Shown here: positions 50,023 to 60,238 of the stretch, piece after piece
How the letters are laid out: each line of letters opens with the position of its first letter
Position numbering within the stretch: the stretch's first letter is position 1
Source: an uncultured Williamsia sp.
Lineage (GTDB): Bacteria; Actinomycetota; Actinomycetes; Mycobacteriales; Mycobacteriaceae
Assembly: GCF_947494875.1 (NCBI RefSeq)
Contig: NZ_CANLWM010000001.1
Span: 310,001 to 374,000, forward strand
DNA: 64,000 bases
Direction: 5' to 3'
Translations under genes and position numbers: made by a program
The notes under the pieces: generated by a model
What the model was told of the DNA's origin: nothing
The model's input: only the letters and a program-made list of their open reading frames with translations
Databases searched by the model: none

Positions 50023-52026
50023 ATGGCGACGAACACCGACGACCCATCTGCTGCCGCACGCTCGGCCGTCACACGCAAGCATCCGGTGGACGAGGTCCCA
50101 CCGGTCGGCAAGCTCGCGACCCTCGGTCTGCAGCACGTGATCGCGTTCTACGCGGGCGCCGTGTTGGTCCCGCTGCTCATCGCCAGCGCGATCAAGCTGG
50201 ATTCCGAAGCGCTCACGATGCTCATCACCGCCGACCTGTTCACGTGCGGCATCGCGTCGCTGTTGCAGTCGGTCGGGATCTGGAAGATCGGCGTCCGTCT
50301 GCCGCTCCTGCAGGGCATCACGTTCGCGACACTCGCCCCGGTCATCAAGATCGCCAACGACCACGGCGGCGGCCGCGTCGGCCTGCTCACCGTCTACGGC
50401 GCGGTCATCTCGGCCGGCGTCATCACTTTCCTCATCGCCCCGTTCTTCGCCCGCCTGGTGCGCTTCTTCCCTCCGGTCGTGACGGGGACGCTCATCACGA
50501 TCATCGGCATCTGCCTGCTGCCCGTCGGAGCGGGCGACGCGACACGGGACCCGTCGAGCAAGCTCCCCGACGCCGGCAACGGCCGCTGGCTGCTGTACGC
50601 GATCGGCACCATCGTCCTGATCGTCCTCATGCAGCGGTTCTTCCGCGGGTTCTGGGCGACGATCTCCATCCTGCTCGGGCTGGTGGTCGGGACGTTCGTC
50701 GCCTGGGCTCTCGGCGACACCGGCTTCGAGAAGGTCGGCGAGGCGTCGTGGGTCGGCTTCACCGATCCGTTCGCCTTCGGTTGGCCGCGTTTCGACGTCA
50801 TCGCGATCGTCTCGATGGTGGTGGTTCTCCTGGTGGTCGCGGTCGAGTCGACGGGGTCGGTGTTCGCGACCGGCGAGATCGTCGGCAAGCGGATCACCAA
50901 GGGGCACATCGCCGCGACCGTGCGCGCCGACGGCTTGGCCACCGTCATCGGCGGCATCTTCAACTCGTTCCCGTACACGGCGTTCTCCGAGAACGTCGGG
51001 TTGGTGCGACTGACCGGGGTGAAGAGTCGGTTCGTGGTGGCCGCGGCCGGCGTCATCATGATCGTCCTGGGCCTGCTGCCGAAGACCGCGAAGCTGGTCG
51101 AGACCATCCCGTCACCGGTGCTCGGCGGCGCCGCGCTGGTGATGTTCGCGACCGTGGCCATCGTCGGCATCCAGACCCTCGGCGGGGTGGACTTCACGGA
51201 CCACCGCAACCTCATCATCGCGGGCACCTCGCTGGCCATGGGGCTCTACGTCCAGTTCTCGCAGTCCGTGGCCCCGGAGACCGTCACGGTCGCCGGTGCG
51301 CCGGTCGACATCCCGGGGCTGCCCGGTGTCGACGAGGCGGTCCCCGGTCTGTTGCAGATCCCGTTCAGCACCGGCATCACGATGGGTGCGATCACGGCGA
51401 TCCTGTTGAACCTGTTGTTCTTCCACACCGGCTCGAAGGGACCCGCGGTCGCCGGCCGCGGCGCGATCCGGCTCGCCGAGGTCAACGACATGTCGCGCGA
51501 GACGTTCCTGGCCACGTTCGGCGGTCTCGTCCAGGGCACCGAGTGGGTGGTGGACCGCGCCTTCCAGCAGCGCCCGTTCGAGACGACCCATGACCTGCGT
51601 GCCGCCTTCTCCGACGCGATGATCACCGGCAACGACGACGAGCATCTGGAGCTCATCCGGTCGTTCCCCGACCTGGGTTCGCAGGACGACGAGGGCAACC
51701 CCGCCGCCTCCGACCACACCGCCCTCGTCCTGCTCGACGAGGACGAACTGGGCAGCCTGACCGACCTCGCGAGGGCCTACCATGAGCACTTCGGGTTCCC
51801 ACTCGTCATCTGCGCGCGCGAGACCGAGCGCTACGAGCGGGTCCTGAGGAACGGATGGTCGCGCATGGAGAACTCACCGACCAGCGAGCGCTCGTTCGCG
51901 CTCATCGAGATCGCGAAGATCGCCAACTACCGCTTCGACGACCTCGTCGCCGACGCGAACCCCATCGCCACAGCCCGGCTGCGGCGACTCGAGGATCTCG
52001 GTCGGCTCGGCGGGACCGGCCGGTAG
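50023..52026 (+). CDS. Urate/xanthine permease (NCS2) fused to a degenerate OHCU-decarboxylase-like domain
   Basis: 667 residues. Residues about 30-470 are a nucleobase:cation symporter-2 permease with the NAT signature ENVGLVRLTG (323-332) and Glu275 in the TM8 region VVAVESTGSVF. After the last helix, residues about 484-641 match OHCU decarboxylase (VNDMSRETFLATFGG, FGFPLVICARE, ALIEIAKIANYRF). The catalytic HPDL of that family reads FPDL here (Phe548) and the following S-x-E-Q region is not conserved, so the domain is probably inactive. ATG at 50023 after AGAGGGG. The intact decarboxylase gene starts three bases downstream. Confidence 0.9.
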   Translation: MATNTDDPSAAARSAVTRKHPVDEVPPVGKLATLGLQHVIAFYAGAVLVPLLIASAIKLDSEALTMLITADLFTCGIASLLQSVGIWKIGVRLPLLQGITFATLAPVIKIANDHGGGRVGLLTVYGAVISAGVITFLIAPFFARLVRFFPPVVTGTLITIIGICLLPVGAGDATRDPSSKLPDAGNGRWLLYAIGTIVLIVLMQRFFRGFWATISILLGLVVGTFVAWALGDTGFEKVGEASWVGFTDPFAFGWPRFDVIAIVSMVVVLLVVAVESTGSVFATGEIVGKRITKGHIAATVRADGLATVIGGIFNSFPYTAFSENVGLVRLTGVKSRFVVAAAGVIMIVLGLLPKTAKLVETIPSPVLGGAALVMFATVAIVGIQTLGGVDFTDHRNLIIAGTSLAMGLYVQFSQSVAPETVTVAGAPVDIPGLPGVDEAVPGLLQIPFSTGITMGAITAILLNLLFFHTGSKGPAVAGRGAIRLAEVNDMSRETFLATFGGLVQGTEWVVDRAFQQRPFETTHDLRAAFSDAMITGNDDEHLELIRSFPDLGSQDDEGNPAASDHTALVLLDEDELGSLTDLARAYHEHFGFPLVICARETERYERVLRNGWSRMENSPTSERSFALIEIAKIANYRFDDLVADANPIATARLRRLEDLGRLGGTGR

Positions 52027-52029
52027 CCG

Positions 52030-52557
52030 ATGCGACGTCCCGACTGGCGTGGGATCGACAGCTTCAACGCCCTGTCCGACACGCAGGCGGTGCACGCCCT
52101 CTACGCGTGCTGCTCGTCGCGGATGTGGGCGATCCGTGTCGCCGCCGCACGACCGTTCGCCGACGAGGACGCCCTGCTCGACCAGTCCGACCTGATCCTC
52201 GCCGAGCTGACCGAGGCCGACCTCGACGAGGCCCTCGACGGTCATCCGCGCATCGGCGAGCGGTCGACGAACGCCAGCTCGGCCCGCGAGCAACGCAACG
52301 TGACCGGCGCCGATCCCGCTGTGCTGGAGGAGCTCCGCCTCGCGAACAAGGAGTACGAGCAGAGGTTCGGACACGTCTACCTCGTGCACGCCGACGGTCG
52401 CCCCGCCGGGGAGCTCCTCCGCATCCTCCGGCAACGCCTGCACAACGATCCCGACACCGAACGTCGCGTCCTGCGCCTCGAGCTGGCGAAGATCACCCGC
52501 ATGCGGTTGTCGCGGATGATCTGTCCCGCGGCGCAACTCGCCGAGGACGCGGGCTGA
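52030..52557 (+). CDS. uraD: 2-oxo-4-hydroxy-4-carboxy-5-ureidoimidazoline decarboxylase
   Basis: 175 residues. It decarboxylates OHCU to S-allantoin, last step of urate oxidation. FNALSDTQAVHALYACC opens the domain; catalytic His72 is in GHPRIGE and Glu87-Gln88 in SSAREQRN. The C-terminal LAKITRMRL is conserved. Unlike the domain on the upstream permease, all expected catalytic positions are present. Three bases after the permease stop; its own stop overlaps the uraH ATG (TGATG). Confidence 0.92.
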   Translation: MRRPDWRGIDSFNALSDTQAVHALYACCSSRMWAIRVAAARPFADEDALLDQSDLILAELTEADLDEALDGHPRIGERSTNASSAREQRNVTGADPAVLEELRLANKEYEQRFGHVYLVHADGRPAGELLRILRQRLHNDPDTERRVLRLELAKITRMRLSRMICPAAQLAEDAG

Positions 52558-52880
52558 TGGCGTCGGTGAGCACCCATGTGCTCGATGCCGTGACGGGTCG
52601 TCCGGCGGTCGGGGTGTCGGTGACCCTGTCCGACGACGCGGGGACGACGCTCGCGGACGGGACCACCGACGACGACGGGCGCATCGGTGCCCTCGCAGCA
52701 GACATGGCCATCGGTACGTACCGGATCAGGTTCGACACCGGCGCCTGGTTCGCCGAGCGCGGCGTCGAGACGTTCTACCCGGAGGTGGTGGTCACGTTTC
52801 GCGTCGCCGACTCGGACGCCCATCAACACGTCCCGATCCTGTTGAGCCCGTTCGCGTTCTCCACCTACCGCGGAAGTTGA
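52557..52880 (+). CDS. uraH: 5-hydroxyisourate hydrolase
   Basis: 107 residues, transthyretin-like. N-terminal STHVLDAVTGRPA and the terminal tetrapeptide YRGS are the family's signature; the catalytic His of the first motif and Arg of RIRFDT are present. It hydrolyses 5-hydroxyisourate to OHCU. ATG overlaps the uraD stop by one base. Confidence 0.95.
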   Translation: MASVSTHVLDAVTGRPAVGVSVTLSDDAGTTLADGTTDDDGRIGALAADMAIGTYRIRFDTGAWFAERGVETFYPEVVVTFRVADSDAHQHVPILLSPFAFSTYRGS

Positions 52881-52894
52881 GAGGAGTCTCACCC

Positions 52895-53803
52895 ATGGGG
52901 ATCACCCTGAGCGGTGACCAGTACGGCAAGGCCGAGAACCGTGTCGTCCGCATCTACCGGGACACGCCCCGACACGAGATCCGTGATCTCAACGTCGGCA
53001 CGGCGCTGCGCGGCGCGTTCACCGAGGCCTACACCGTCGGCGACCAGGGTGCCGTCCTCCCGACCGACACGCAGAAGCAGACGTGCTACGCGTTCGCCAA
53101 GGAGAAGGGCATCGCCACCATCGAGCGGTACGGGCTCGACCTGGCAACACATTTCGTCGACACCGTGGAGCCGGTGAGCGGGGCGCGCATCGAGATCGAG
53201 GAGTACGCGTGGCAGCGTGTCCTCGTCGACGGGGCAGAGCACGACCACACCTGGGTCCGTCGGGGTCAGGAGACCCGCACCGCCGACATCACGGTCGACG
53301 ACTCCGACGGCAGCCGCCGCACCTGGGTTGTCGGCGGCTTCAGCGACCTGGTGATCCTCAAGTCGACGGGGTCGGAGTTCCACGGATTCCCCACCGACAA
53401 GTACACGATCCTCGAACCGACGAACGACCGCGTGATGGCCACCTCGCTGGTCGCGAAGTGGCGGTTCTCCACCATCGACGTCGATTGGGACACCGTCTAC
53501 GACGACGTGAAGGCGATCATGGTCGCCCAGTTCGCGACCCTGCAGTCGAAGGCCCTGCAGCAGACACTCTTCGCGATGGGATCGGCGGTGCTGGAAGCGC
53601 ATCCGGAGATCGTCGAGGTGCGGTTGTCCGCGCCGAACAAACACCACTTCGTCTACGACCTGTCGCCGTTCGGCCTCGACAACCCGAACGAGGTGTTCCA
53701 CGCCGACGACCGCCCGTACGGCCTGATCCAGGCTGCCGTCAGCCGGGACGACGCACCCGACGCCGGACCCGCGTGGACCCCGCAGCGGACCTGGCTCACA
53801 TGA
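52895..53803 (+). CDS. Urate oxidase (uricase)
   Basis: 302 residues. Cofactor-free uricase converting urate to 5-hydroxyisourate with oxygen. Catalytic Lys12 (QYGKAENRV) and the threonine of LPTDTQKQTCY (Thr58) are present, as is the signature NKHHFVYDLSPFG. ATG at 52895 with GAGGAG eight bases upstream; an in-frame frame extends six codons further. Its stop overlaps the next ATG (ATGA). Confidence 0.95.
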   Translation: MGITLSGDQYGKAENRVVRIYRDTPRHEIRDLNVGTALRGAFTEAYTVGDQGAVLPTDTQKQTCYAFAKEKGIATIERYGLDLATHFVDTVEPVSGARIEIEEYAWQRVLVDGAEHDHTWVRRGQETRTADITVDDSDGSRRTWVVGGFSDLVILKSTGSEFHGFPTDKYTILEPTNDRVMATSLVAKWRFSTIDVDWDTVYDDVKAIMVAQFATLQSKALQQTLFAMGSAVLEAHPEIVEVRLSAPNKHHFVYDLSPFGLDNPNEVFHADDRPYGLIQAAVSRDDAPDAGPAWTPQRTWLT

Positions 53804-55155
53804 CGTCGACCGTCATCGAGAACGCCGCCGTCGTCACGATGGACGCCGACGGCCGCGAGTTCGCCACGGCCACCGTTCTCGTCGAGGACGACCGGATCAC
53901 CGGTGTGGACGTGGACGCCGGATCCATCCCGGCCGACGCCGAGCGGGTGGACGGGACCGGGTGTCTGCTGACGCCGGGCCTGGTGAACACCCATCACCAC
54001 CTCTACCAGTGGATCACGCGGGGACTGGCCGCCGACCACACCCTGTTCCAGTGGCTGACGACGCTGTACCCGGTGTGGGCGGGCATCGACGTCGACGGTC
54101 TGCACGCCGGTGCGCGCGGCGCCATCACGGCTCTGCTGGAGTCCGGCTGCACCACGACCACCGACCACCACTACGTCTTCCCCACCGGCGCGGGCGATCT
54201 GCTGGGAGCGGAGATCGACGCCGCCACGACGTTGGGGGTCCGCTTCCACCCGACGCGCGGATCCATGGATCTCAGCGAGAAGGACGGTGGACTCCCTCCC
54301 GACTCGGTCGTCGAGACCCTCGACGCGATCCTGGCCGACAGCGCCGCGTCGATCGACAAGTGGCACGACCCGTCGCCCGGCGCGATGGTGCAGATCGCGC
54401 TCGCACCGTGCTCACCGTTCTCGGTGAGCACCGACCTCCTGCGGGAGTCCGCCGCCCTCGCACGCGACCGCGGGGTGCGACTGCACACCCACCTCGCAGA
54501 GACCCGCGACGAGACCGATTACTGCGCCGAGCATTTCGGATGCACACCGCTGCAGTACATGCGGGACCTCGGATGGACCGGATCGGACGTCTGGTTCGCG
54601 CACGGCATCCACTTCGACGACGAATCCGTTGCCGAACTCGGCCGGACCGGCACCGCCGTCGCCCACTGCCCGACGTCGAACGGGCGTCTGGGCGCGGGCA
54701 TCGCCCGGACCCGCGATCTGCTCGACGCGGGCGCGGTGGTGGGACTCGGCGTCGACGGCGCCGCCTCGAACGAGTCGGCTCGACTCCTCCAGGAGGTGAC
54801 GATGGCGCTGATGCTGGCACGCGCGGTCGGTGGGCCGACATCCCTGTCCACGCGGGAGGCGTTGCGCCTGGCCACGGTCGGCGGGGCGCGGGTCCTCGGA
54901 CGTGGCGACGACCTCGGGTCCCTCGCACCGGGCATGCTGGCGGACATGGTGCTGTGGGATCTCACCGGACCGGCGCACGCCGGCATCGACGATCCGGTCG
55001 CCGCGCTCGTCCTCGGCTCGCCGCCGCCGATCCGGCGGTCGTGGGTCGGCGGCACGACCGTCGTCGCCGACGGGCTCGCCGTGGCGTCGGACCCGGACGT
55101 GCTGGCCCGCGCCGTCTCCGCCGCACACCGACGACTGCTCGACCGGGCAGGCTGA
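53800..55155 (+). CDS. 8-oxoguanine deaminase-like amidohydrolase
   Basis: 451 residues of the metal-dependent amidohydrolase superfamily. Metal ligands lie in VNTHHHLYQ (His65-67), HTHLAET and VGLGVDGAASNES. The TTDHHYVFP and APCSPFSVS segments match 8-oxoguanine deaminases (EC 3.5.4.32), which yield urate from 8-oxoguanine, fitting this cluster; guanine deaminase is the alternative. Its ATG overlaps the uricase stop. Confidence 0.87.
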   Translation: MTSTVIENAAVVTMDADGREFATATVLVEDDRITGVDVDAGSIPADAERVDGTGCLLTPGLVNTHHHLYQWITRGLAADHTLFQWLTTLYPVWAGIDVDGLHAGARGAITALLESGCTTTTDHHYVFPTGAGDLLGAEIDAATTLGVRFHPTRGSMDLSEKDGGLPPDSVVETLDAILADSAASIDKWHDPSPGAMVQIALAPCSPFSVSTDLLRESAALARDRGVRLHTHLAETRDETDYCAEHFGCTPLQYMRDLGWTGSDVWFAHGIHFDDESVAELGRTGTAVAHCPTSNGRLGAGIARTRDLLDAGAVVGLGVDGAASNESARLLQEVTMALMLARAVGGPTSLSTREALRLATVGGARVLGRGDDLGSLAPGMLADMVLWDLTGPAHAGIDDPVAALVLGSPPPIRRSWVGGTTVVADGLAVASDPDVLARAVSAAHRRLLDRAG

Positions 55156-55162
55156 GGCGCGC

Positions 55163-55978
55163 GTGGATCTGCATTTCGTCGACGACGTCGTCCGGCCCAC
55201 CTCCCGTGAGGACCTGCCCCAGGCACTGCCCGGTGACACCCCGCTCGCGGGCGGCACGTCGGTCATGGCGGAGCCGGGGCGTGACGTGCGGCGGCTCGTC
55301 GACCTCACGGCACTCGGCTGGCCCGATCTCACCGTCACCGGCGACGGGCTCGAGATCGCGGCCACCTGCACCATCGACCGTCTCGTCCACGCCGATCTCC
55401 CCGAGTCCTGGACCGCCCGAACGCTGTTCCGCTGGTGCGCGGACTCGTTGCTCGCGTCGTACAAGATCTGGCACACCGCGACCGTGGGGGGCAACGTGTG
55501 CCTCGCATTGCCCGCCGGATCGATGACGTCGCTCTGTTCCGTCCTCGACGCGTCGCTGCTGATCTGGCATCCCGACGGCACCGACAGCGTCGTCTCCGTC
55601 GAGGAGCTCGTCGTGGGTGATCAGCGCACCTCCCTGGCGCCCGGCGACCTGCTCCGGTCCATCCATCTGTCCACCGCCGTGCTCACCGCGCGGGTCGCGG
55701 CACGGCGGGTCTCGTACGCCGAGTACGGCCGCGCGGGTGCCGTCGTCCTCGGACGCGCCACCGACGACGGCATGGTCATCTCCGTCAGCGGCGGTTCCGT
55801 GCGACCCTTCGCCGTGCCGGTCACGACAGCCGATCCCGACGAGGTGGTCTCGGCCTGCGCCGCAGCCGTTCCCGATTCGGCGTGGTTCACCGACGCGCAC
55901 GGGACCGCAGACTGGCGGCGGTCTGTGGTCCCCCACCTGATCCGCGAGGTCGCCGACGAGTTGGGTTCCGACACATGA
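55163..55978 (+). CDS. Xanthine dehydrogenase, FAD-binding subunit
   Basis: 271 residues of the CO dehydrogenase/XDH FAD-binding subunit family: [12 protein letters not shown] is the FAD pyrophosphate motif and [20 protein letters not shown] is the second FAD-contact region. It passes electrons from the FeS clusters to NAD or another acceptor. GTG at 55163 after GAGG. The stop overlaps the ATG of the FeS/Mo subunit. Confidence 0.88.
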   Translation: MDLHFVDDVVRPTSREDLPQALPGDTPLAGGTSVMAEPGRDVRRLVDLTALGWPDLTVTGDGLEIAATCTIDRLVHADLPESWTARTLFRWCADSLLASYKIWHTATVGGNVCLALPAGSMTSLCSVLDASLLIWHPDGTDSVVSVEELVVGDQRTSLAPGDLLRSIHLSTAVLTARVAARRVSYAEYGRAGAVVLGRATDDGMVISVSGGSVRPFAVPVTTADPDEVVSACAAAVPDSAWFTDAHGTADWRRSVVPHLIREVADELGSDT

Positions 55979-58605
55979 GGGTCGACGGCCAGGACGTCAC
56001 CGGTGCCCCCGCACCCGGACAGTGCCTGCGCACCTACCTGCGCGAGCACGGCCACAGCGCCGTCAAGAAGGGCTGCGACTCCGGGGACTGCGGCGCGTGC
56101 ACCGTCGTGATGGACGGACGGCCCGTGCACTCCTGCATCGTCCCCGCCTTCCGTGCGGTCGACAGCGAGATCACCACGGCGGCCGGGCCCGGCCTGGACG
56201 CGGTGCAGGAGGCGTTCGTCGACCGGGCGGGGTTCCAGTGCGGCTTCTGCACGGCCGGCATGGTGGTCACCGCGTCGACCTTCGACCGACGCAGGGCCTG
56301 CGACCTCAACCGGACGCTGAAGGGCAACCTCTGCCGGTGCACCGGCTACCGGGCGATCGCCGAGGCGATCACGGACTCCGTCGACGCAGATGCCCTGCCT
56401 GCCGATCCCGCGGCCGTGAAAGCGCCTGCGGCACAGCGAATCGTCACCGGCGTCGAGCAGTACACGATGGACGTCCACGTGGACGACCTGGGGCACATCG
56501 CGATCCTGGGCAGCCCCCACCCGTCGGCGCGGATCGTCGACATCGACGTCAGCCTGGCTGAGGCGGCGCCCGGGGTCCGTGCCGTCCTGACCCACCGCGA
56601 CGACCCCGGTGTCGCGTTCTCCACCGCCCGTCATCACTCGCGCACCGACGATCCCGACGACATCCGCGTCTTCGACACCCGGCTGCGCTATGTCGGCCAA
56701 CGTGTCGCCGCTGTCGTCGCCGACTCCCCGCGGGAGGCGAAGCGTGCGGTCGATCTGATCGACGTCACCTACGAGGTCTTGCCGGCGGTGTTCGATGCCG
56801 AGGAGGCGATGACGCCCGGTGCGCCCGCCGTCCACGGCGACAAAGACGCTGCGACGGCGCGGATCGCCGACCCCGCTCGCAACGTGATCGCCGAGATCCA
56901 CGGGGAGGTCGGTGACGTCGTGGCCGGTGTCACGGCCGCGCGGGCCGCGGGTGGTGCCGTCGTCGAGGGCGTCTGGCAGACCGCGCGGGTGCAGCACGTG
57001 CACCTCGAGACCCACGGCACCATCGGGTGGATCGACGACGACGGGCGATATGTCCTGCGGTCGAGTTCGCAGGTGCCGTTCCTCGTCCGCGACGAGCTCG
57101 CATACGTGTTCGGGATGCCCGCGGACACCATCCGCGTCGTGGCGCCCAGGATCGGCGGTGCGTTCGGGGCCAAGCAGGAACTCCTCACCGAGGACGTGGT
57201 GTTGCTGGCCGTGCTGCGGACGGGCCGACCCGCCGCGTGGGAGATGTCGCGGACCGACCAGTTCACGATCGCGCCCTGCCGACACCCCATGCGGGTGCGT
57301 GTGACCGCCGCGGCCGAGCCCGACGGCACCCTCACCGCGCTCGCGATCGACGTCCTGTCCGACGCCGGCGCCTACGGCAATCACAGTCCCGGCGTGATGT
57401 TCCACGGGTGTTCGGAGTCCGTGTCGCTGTACCGCAGTCCGAACAAGCGCGTCGACGCGCACTGCGTCTACACCAACAACCTTCCGTCGGGCGCGTTCCG
57501 CGGATACGGACTGGGCCAGGTGATCTTCGCGGTCGAGAGCGCGATGGACGATCTGGCCCGCGAGCTCGGTATGGACCCGTTCGCCTTCCGGCGGCACAAC
57601 GTCATCACCGCGGCCGAGCGGTTCGTCACCTGGCAGGTGGAGGACCACGACCTCGAGTTCGGCAGCTACGGACTCGACCAGTGTCTCGACCTCGCCGAAC
57701 GCGCCCTGCGCGACGGTGCCGACGACCCGGGACGAGGTGGCCACGAGTACCGCGACAATCCGGAGTGGGTTGTCGGCGAGGGCATGTCACCGTCGATGAT
57801 CGCGACGATCCCACCCGACGGGCATGTCGCCGACGTGACGGCAGAGCGCGATGCGGACGGCCGGATCGTCGTGTCGGTGGGCACCGCGGAGTTCGGCAAC
57901 GGCACCACCACCGTGCACGTGCAGCTCGCGGCCGACGCCCTCGGGGTCGCACCGGAGGACATCGTCGTGCGACAGTCCGACACCGACGTCGTGCGACACG
58001 ACACCGGCGCATTCGGTTCCGCGGGAACAGTTGTCGCAGGATCCGCACTGCACGCGGCGTGTCGGGAACTGCGGCGACGCATCGATGCCGGCGAATCCGG
58101 GCCCATCGTGGTGCGCGGTCGCCACGACGGCACGCCCCGCAGCGTCGTGTTCAACGTCCACGCCGTCCGCGTCGCGGTGCATCTGCCGACGGGCCGGGTG
58201 CGGATCCTGCAGTCGATCCAGGCCGCCGACGCCGGGACCGTGCTCAACGAGCAACAGTGCCGCGGTCAGGTGGAAGGCGGTGCGACGCAGGCGATCGGAT
58301 CCGCCCTGTACGAGGAGATGATCCTCGTCGACGGCGTGGTGCGGACCGACATCCTGCGGAATTACCACATCCCCCGGCTCTCGGACTCGCCGCGCACCGA
58401 GGTCCTCTTCGCCGACACATACGACCGACTGGGGCCGTCGGGCGCGAAGTCGATGAGCGAATCCCCCTACAACCCCGTCGCACCCGCGATCGCCAACGCG
58501 ATCCGTGACGCGACCGGTGTCCGCATCCGACAGCTGCCGATGAACCCCGCCCGGGTCTGGGCGGCACTGCGCGACGCGGAGACAGGCGACCCCGGTCTCA
58601 GCTGA
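55975..58605 (+). CDS. Xanthine dehydrogenase, fused [2Fe-2S] and molybdopterin subunit
   Basis: 876 residues. Residues 1 to about 150 hold both [2Fe-2S] domains: [12 protein letters not shown] and CGFCTAGM with CRCTGY. The remainder is the Mo-binding subunit, with [21 protein letters not shown] and the catalytic-glutamate motif [18 protein letters not shown]. It oxidises hypoxanthine and xanthine to urate. Fusing FeS and Mo parts while keeping FAD separate is a recognised but minority architecture. ATG overlaps the FAD-subunit stop. Its 3' end overlaps the next gene by eight bases. Confidence 0.92.
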   Translation: MRVDGQDVTGAPAPGQCLRTYLREHGHSAVKKGCDSGDCGACTVVMDGRPVHSCIVPAFRAVDSEITTAAGPGLDAVQEAFVDRAGFQCGFCTAGMVVTASTFDRRRACDLNRTLKGNLCRCTGYRAIAEAITDSVDADALPADPAAVKAPAAQRIVTGVEQYTMDVHVDDLGHIAILGSPHPSARIVDIDVSLAEAAPGVRAVLTHRDDPGVAFSTARHHSRTDDPDDIRVFDTRLRYVGQRVAAVVADSPREAKRAVDLIDVTYEVLPAVFDAEEAMTPGAPAVHGDKDAATARIADPARNVIAEIHGEVGDVVAGVTAARAAGGAVVEGVWQTARVQHVHLETHGTIGWIDDDGRYVLRSSSQVPFLVRDELAYVFGMPADTIRVVAPRIGGAFGAKQELLTEDVVLLAVLRTGRPAAWEMSRTDQFTIAPCRHPMRVRVTAAAEPDGTLTALAIDVLSDAGAYGNHSPGVMFHGCSESVSLYRSPNKRVDAHCVYTNNLPSGAFRGYGLGQVIFAVESAMDDLARELGMDPFAFRRHNVITAAERFVTWQVEDHDLEFGSYGLDQCLDLAERALRDGADDPGRGGHEYRDNPEWVVGEGMSPSMIATIPPDGHVADVTAERDADGRIVVSVGTAEFGNGTTTVHVQLAADALGVAPEDIVVRQSDTDVVRHDTGAFGSAGTVVAGSALHAACRELRRRIDAGESGPIVVRGRHDGTPRSVVFNVHAVRVAVHLPTGRVRILQSIQAADAGTVLNEQQCRGQVEGGATQAIGSALYEEMILVDGVVRTDILRNYHIPRLSDSPRTEVLFADTYDRLGPSGAKSMSESPYNPVAPAIANAIRDATGVRIRQLPMNPARVWAALRDAETGDPGLS

Positions 58606-59548
58606 AGTCGAGCACGAGACGACCGCGAAGACCGCCTGCCTCGAGTCGACGGTGTGCCTGCACGGCCTCCTCCGCGGGGAGCACATCGGCGACGCGCGGT
58701 GTCAGCACGCCGTCCTCCACCAGGCTCACCAGCTCCTGTAGCCCGCCCGAATCACGGACATGGTCGGCGACACGGACGTCGTGCCGGACGATGCGGTCGG
58801 AGTCCTGTGTGCCGCCACCGATGTTCGCCCACCGCACGGCGAGATAACGCCCCCCGTCGGCGAGGGCGGGAAGGACGAGATCGGCTTGTACCGCACCGTC
58901 GACCAGCGCGGCGACGCCGTCCGGCGCCAGCTCACGGATCCGGTCGGCCACGTGATCGCCGCGGCGGACGATCTCGGTCGCACCGAAACCGCGGACCAAC
59001 TCCTCGTCGGACTCCTTCGCGTCCGCGATGACGCGGAGTCCGCGATGGGAGGCGATCTGGACGACGTAGCCGCCCAGCGCCCCGGCCGATCCGGTCACCG
59101 CCACAGTGTCGCCCGGTTCGAGGTCTGCCAGCGTGAGTGCGACCAGCGCCGTCAACCCGTTCATCGCGATCGTCGACGCCGCGAACACGTCCACACCCGA
59201 CGGTCGTCGCACCACGGATGCGCTCGGCACGACGATCGAGTCCTGGTAGGCACCACCGCCGTCGAGAACGGGCAGCGTGATGGCCAGGACCTCGTCGCCG
59301 ACGGCGAACCCGGTGTCGGCATCCGCCTCCTCGACCACGCCCGCGGCCTCCCACCCGGGGACGTACGGGGGTTCGACGTCGGCCCAGCGGTCGCGACCTC
59401 CACCGGACCGGGTCACCAGGTCGGACGGGTTCACCGCCGCCGCGTGGGCACGGATCTTGACCTCGCCCTCACCCGCGTGCTGCTCGGGCACGTCGAGGAC
59501 GGTGAGCACCTCGGGCCCTCCGAAGTCGGTGAAACCGATCGCACGCAT
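58598..59548 (-). CDS. NADP-dependent oxidoreductase (quinone reductase-like MDR)
   Basis: 316 residues. Zinc-free medium-chain dehydrogenase: N-terminal [13 protein letters not shown] and Rossmann motif [18 protein letters not shown]. Probably reduces quinones or enones. ATG at 59548 with GGAGG upstream, 66 bases after the TetR stop, so it is likely the third gene of the MpaB operon. A related enzyme is at 7169-8101. Confidence 0.88.
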   Translation of the reverse strand: MRAIGFTDFGGPEVLTVLDVPEQHAGEGEVKIRAHAAAVNPSDLVTRSGGGRDRWADVEPPYVPGWEAAGVVEEADADTGFAVGDEVLAITLPVLDGGGAYQDSIVVPSASVVRRPSGVDVFAASTIAMNGLTALVALTLADLEPGDTVAVTGSAGALGGYVVQIASHRGLRVIADAKESDEELVRGFGATEIVRRGDHVADRIRELAPDGVAALVDGAVQADLVLPALADGGRYLAVRWANIGGGTQDSDRIVRHDVRVADHVRDSGGLQELVSLVEDGVLTPRVADVLPAEEAVQAHRRLEAGGLRGRLVLDFS

Positions 59549-59614
59549 CACGCCCTCCTCTGCCGTGGTCTGGACGAGTGCACCAACGCCGCACCGCGGC
59601 AGGGTGTTCCGTCG

Positions 59615-60229
59615 TCAGTGCACCATCGGCGCGAGAAAGGTGGTGGCCATCACACGGATCGCGGGCTCGTCGTCGATGTCGACCGCGGCGGAGGACCGGC
59701 GGGATACCGAGACCAGCACCCGGAAGACCAGATCCGCCGCGACGCGGAGATCGTCGTCGGGCATGGTCGCGCCCGCGCGCCGCAGGGTCCCGGCGATCAA
59801 CGCGCTGACGGTGTCGATCAGAGACGCACCGCCAGCGGCGTCGGCGGAGTCGACCACGAGATCGAGCATCTCGGGTTCGTCGACGAGCAGTCGTTTGGCG
59901 AGGGTGCTGCCCCGGACCTCGCGTGTGGCGAGCACGAACGCCTCGACGACGGCCTCGCGGGGACCGAGGCCACGCGTCGCCTCGTCGAGATCGCGACTGA
60001 GCTGCAACGACATCCGCCGGACGACAGCGGCCAGCAGGTCCTCCTTGCCGGGGAATCGCCGGTAGAGGGTGCTGCGGCTGACCCGGGCCGCGCGGGCGAT
60101 CTCGTCGAGGCTCGCCCGGCGGACACCCACCGCGGTGAACTCGGCCTCGGCCGCCGCGACGATCTCGGCCTCCTGCTCGGCGGGTGACGCCGACGTGCGG
60201 AGACTCGCGCGACGGGCGCTGGGGACCAT
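59615..60229 (-). CDS. TetR-family transcriptional regulator
   Basis: 204 residues. Helix-turn-helix ASLDEIARAARVSRSTLYRRFPGKEDLLAAVV. It is encoded nine bases after the MpaB-type oxygenase and probably binds the 32-bp palindrome upstream of that gene, repressing its own operon. Ligand unknown. Confidence 0.9.
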   Translation of the reverse strand: MVPSARRASLRTSASPAEQEAEIVAAAEAEFTAVGVRRASLDEIARAARVSRSTLYRRFPGKEDLLAAVVRRMSLQLSRDLDEATRGLGPREAVVEAFVLATREVRGSTLAKRLLVDEPEMLDLVVDSADAAGGASLIDTVSALIAGTLRRAGATMPDDDLRVAADLVFRVLVSVSRRSSAAVDIDDEPAIRVMATTFLAPMVH

Positions 60230-60238
60230 GCGCGCAGA

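Noticed and set aside
50023-52026. A missed stop or frameshift joining a permease to the decarboxylase
   Set aside because: The decarboxylase-like tail is in frame, differs strongly from the intact enzyme downstream and keeps coding character, so it is a genuine fusion rather than an assembly error.
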